Virus record (IMG/VR): IMGVR_UViG_3300047550_003795
Coordinates: 1-35,431 of that record
Source: a virus
Reading direction: 5' to 3' (one strand)
Length of the DNA stretch: 35,431 nucleotides
Part shown: in pieces, positions 34,309 to 35,431 of the stretch
How the letters are laid out: the number at the start of each line of letters is the position of its first letter
How positions within the stretch are numbered: the stretch's first letter is position 1
Notes under the pieces: model-generated
What the model was told of the DNA's origin: nothing
Databases searched by the model: none
What the model saw: only the letters and a program-made list of their open reading frames with translations
Position numbers and translations under genes: made by a program

Positions 34309-35073
34309 ATGAGCGAGCACATGACCGCCATGTTCGATGGAGAGGAACTTTCGGAAGATTTCAAGAACAAGGCTGTGGCAGTATTTGAAGCCGCCGTCAA
34401 TGAGAGATATGATGCCATAGTTGCGAAACTTGAGGAATCATATGAAAAGACCATTGAGGAAAATACCTCAATGATTCTTGACGAACTTGCAAATCGTGTC
34501 AATGATTATATTTCCTACATCGCAGAGGAATGGATGAAGGAAAATCGCATTGCTGTCGAGAGTGGCATAAGAAGCGAGATTGCAGACAATTTCCTTAGAG
34601 GAATTCGCGATATATTCGAGCAGAACTACATACAAGTTCCCGAAGATAAGGTAGATCTCATCGATGAGATGGATATTACTGTAGATGAACTCAAGAATGA
34701 AATCAATGAAAAGGTCACGGAGAACATGGAACTACGAAAGCAGATTCTTGCTCTTCGCTGCAATGATATCTTTGAGTCATATTGCAATGGTCTAGCAGAC
34801 ACTCAGATTGAAAAACTTCGCACTCTTGCGGAGGGAATTGAATTTGACTCGGAGCAAATGTTCGAGCAAAAACTCTCTGTATTGAAGGAATCATATTTCG
34901 GCAACAACAGGCGAGTTCGCAAGGCTGCTCCTGTGTCAACCGAACTATCGGAAGAGGTGATTCTTGAGTCTGGTGAAGACGAGCAGGAATCAGCCGAGGA
35001 ACCAGCATCAACCAATCCAATCATGCAGAACTATATTTCTGCTCTTTCACGCAAAGGTCTTAAGAACAGATAA
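34309..35073 (+). CDS. 22: Prohead scaffold (core) protein gp22, main part
   Basis: The 254 codons from the first in-frame ATG form the body of the scaffold, close to T4 gp22 in size (269 aa). Family pattern: MFDGEELSEDFKNKAVAVFE, then AAVNERYDAIVAKLEESYEK, YISYIAEEWMKENRIAVESG, IRSEIADNFLRGIRDIFEQN, YIQVPEDKVDLIDEM and the C-terminal NPIMQNYISALSRKG, which parallels VNVYAKALSRF in T4. It is acidic and helical throughout. The ATG at 34309 has no Shine-Dalgarno, and open sequence encoding LPFKGKAKIPDKTDFT, which looks like ordinary family sequence, lies upstream. The true start is therefore probably 33938 with a frame break in between. The scaffold is digested by gp21 during maturation. Confidence 0.85.
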   Translation: MSEHMTAMFDGEELSEDFKNKAVAVFEAAVNERYDAIVAKLEESYEKTIEENTSMILDELANRVNDYISYIAEEWMKENRIAVESGIRSEIADNFLRGIRDIFEQNYIQVPEDKVDLIDEMDITVDELKNEINEKVTENMELRKQILALRCNDIFESYCNGLADTQIEKLRTLAEGIEFDSEQMFEQKLSVLKESYFGNNRRVRKAAPVSTELSEEVILESGEDEQESAEEPASTNPIMQNYISALSRKGLKNR

Positions 35074-35080
35074 ACTGTTC
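35064..35080 (+). other. Perfect 6-bp hairpin at the gp22 stop codon
   Basis: GAACAG, a five-base ATAAA loop, and CTGTTC form a perfect inverted repeat whose loop contains the gp22 stop codon (35071-35073). It ends eight bases before the gp23 ribosome binding site. There is no following U-run, so it is not a classic intrinsic terminator. It may influence mRNA stability, processing or relative translation of scaffold and capsid; this is inference. Confidence 0.45.
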
Positions 35081-35102
35081 AAATTAACAGGAGTAAAAAG
35101 AA

Positions 35103-35431
35103 ATGGGAACATTCACACTAGTAGAACAACTTGAGCGAAAGTGGAAGCCAGTCATGGAGCATGACAGCCTCTCTCCGATCAAGGACAACTATCGCCGTGC
35201 AGTCACGGCAATCCTTCTTGAGAATCAGGAACAGGCTCTCCGCGAGGCTGCTCCCGCAAACAATGTTGGAGCAGATGTAAATCTAACATACAATAGTACC
35301 GCATCAAGTGGTCTTGCAGGATATGATCCTATCCTCATCTCGCTTGTTCGTCGTTCAATGCCAAATCTAATGGCATACGATGTTGCATCGGTTCAGCCAA
35401 TGACCTCGCCAACTGGACTCATCTTTGCGAT
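35103..35431 (+). CDS. 23: Major capsid protein gp23 (5' part, cut by window end)
   Basis: The first 109 codons of the capsid gene are present. The start has AGGAG at 35089-35093, nine bases before the ATG. The N-terminus MGTFTLVEQLERKWKPVMEH and the later GYDPILISLVRRSMPNLMAY, DVASVQPMTSPTGLIFA match the T4 gp23 pattern strongly. Residues 46-49, LRE/A, fit the gp21 consensus (L/I)-x-E followed by a small residue, so removal of a 48-residue propeptide is predicted (about 65 in T4). One sampled row (35161-35220) is 53% G+C with many C-ending codons, which could reflect selection for high expression. The rest lies beyond the window. Confidence 0.95.
   Translation, partial: MGTFTLVEQLERKWKPVMEHDSLSPIKDNYRRAVTAILLENQEQALREAAPANNVGADVNLTYNSTASSGLAGYDPILISLVRRSMPNLMAYDVASVQPMTSPTGLIFA

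Noticed and set aside
1-35431. Many minus-strand ORFs of 60-174 codons
   Set aside because: All lie opposite well-supported + strand genes, none shows a recognisable domain, and none fills a gap. They are shadows.

Overview
The window is one continuous late structural block from a T4-type contractile-tailed phage (myovirus). All supported genes are on the + strand, packed end to end with ATGA/TGATG/TAATG overlaps or gaps of only tens of bases. There are no tRNAs, CRISPR arrays, insertion sequences or host genes. Gene order matches the T4 morphogenesis core: 6-7-8, fibres, 13-14-15-16-17-18-19-20, prohead core, 21-22-23. The expanded gp8, the reduced gp7, the 1740-aa DUF4815-type protein and the unusual prohead core protein resemble marine 'exo-T-even' phages (cyanophage or pelagiphage style) more than coliphage T4. 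The host cannot be named from this window. Hand counts give roughly 30-40% GC in most genes, with islands near 50-55% in the terminase, protease and capsid genes.

Region 1 (1-11.6 kb) holds baseplate wedge genes: the last codons of an upstream gene, then gp6, gp7, gp8, the very large DUF4815-type structural protein, and a 56-aa helical protein. Region 2 (11.6-21.0 kb) is the host-recognition cassette: five large, architecturally different fibre or adhesin genes where T4 has 9-10-11-12-wac. They are an 868-aa fibre with a C-terminal beta-sandwich-like region, a 638-aa tail-collar fibre, a 622-aa beta-helix protein, a 337-aa beta-rich orphan and a 648-aa LamG-like protein. An unrecognised 95-aa gene follows.

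Region 3 (21.3-25.8 kb) is neck and packaging: gp13, gp14, gp15, a 43-aa overlapping ORF, gp16 and gp17 (terminase small and large subunits). Region 4 (25.9-31.1 kb) is the tail body: two tandem paralogous tail sheath genes (632 and 913 aa) and the gp19 tube. Region 5 (31.2 kb to the end) is the prohead: gp20 portal, a prohead core protein with an EF-hand-like loop, gp21 protease, the scaffold gp22 in two overlapping frames, and the first 109 codons of major capsid gp23, which carries a recognisable gp21-type cleavage site.

The genes work together as an assembly line. Scaffold, core, portal and capsid build the prohead, and gp21 matures it. gp16/gp17 package DNA through gp20, and gp13/gp14 complete the neck. 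The tube and sheath are ended by gp15, and the wedge and fibre proteins form the host-contacting baseplate. The points most worth a second look are the frame break in gp22 (needed within 34186-34195), the paired sheath genes, the GC island in gp17 and a fibre module shared between adjacent genes. I did not find a clearly new non-structural system here.
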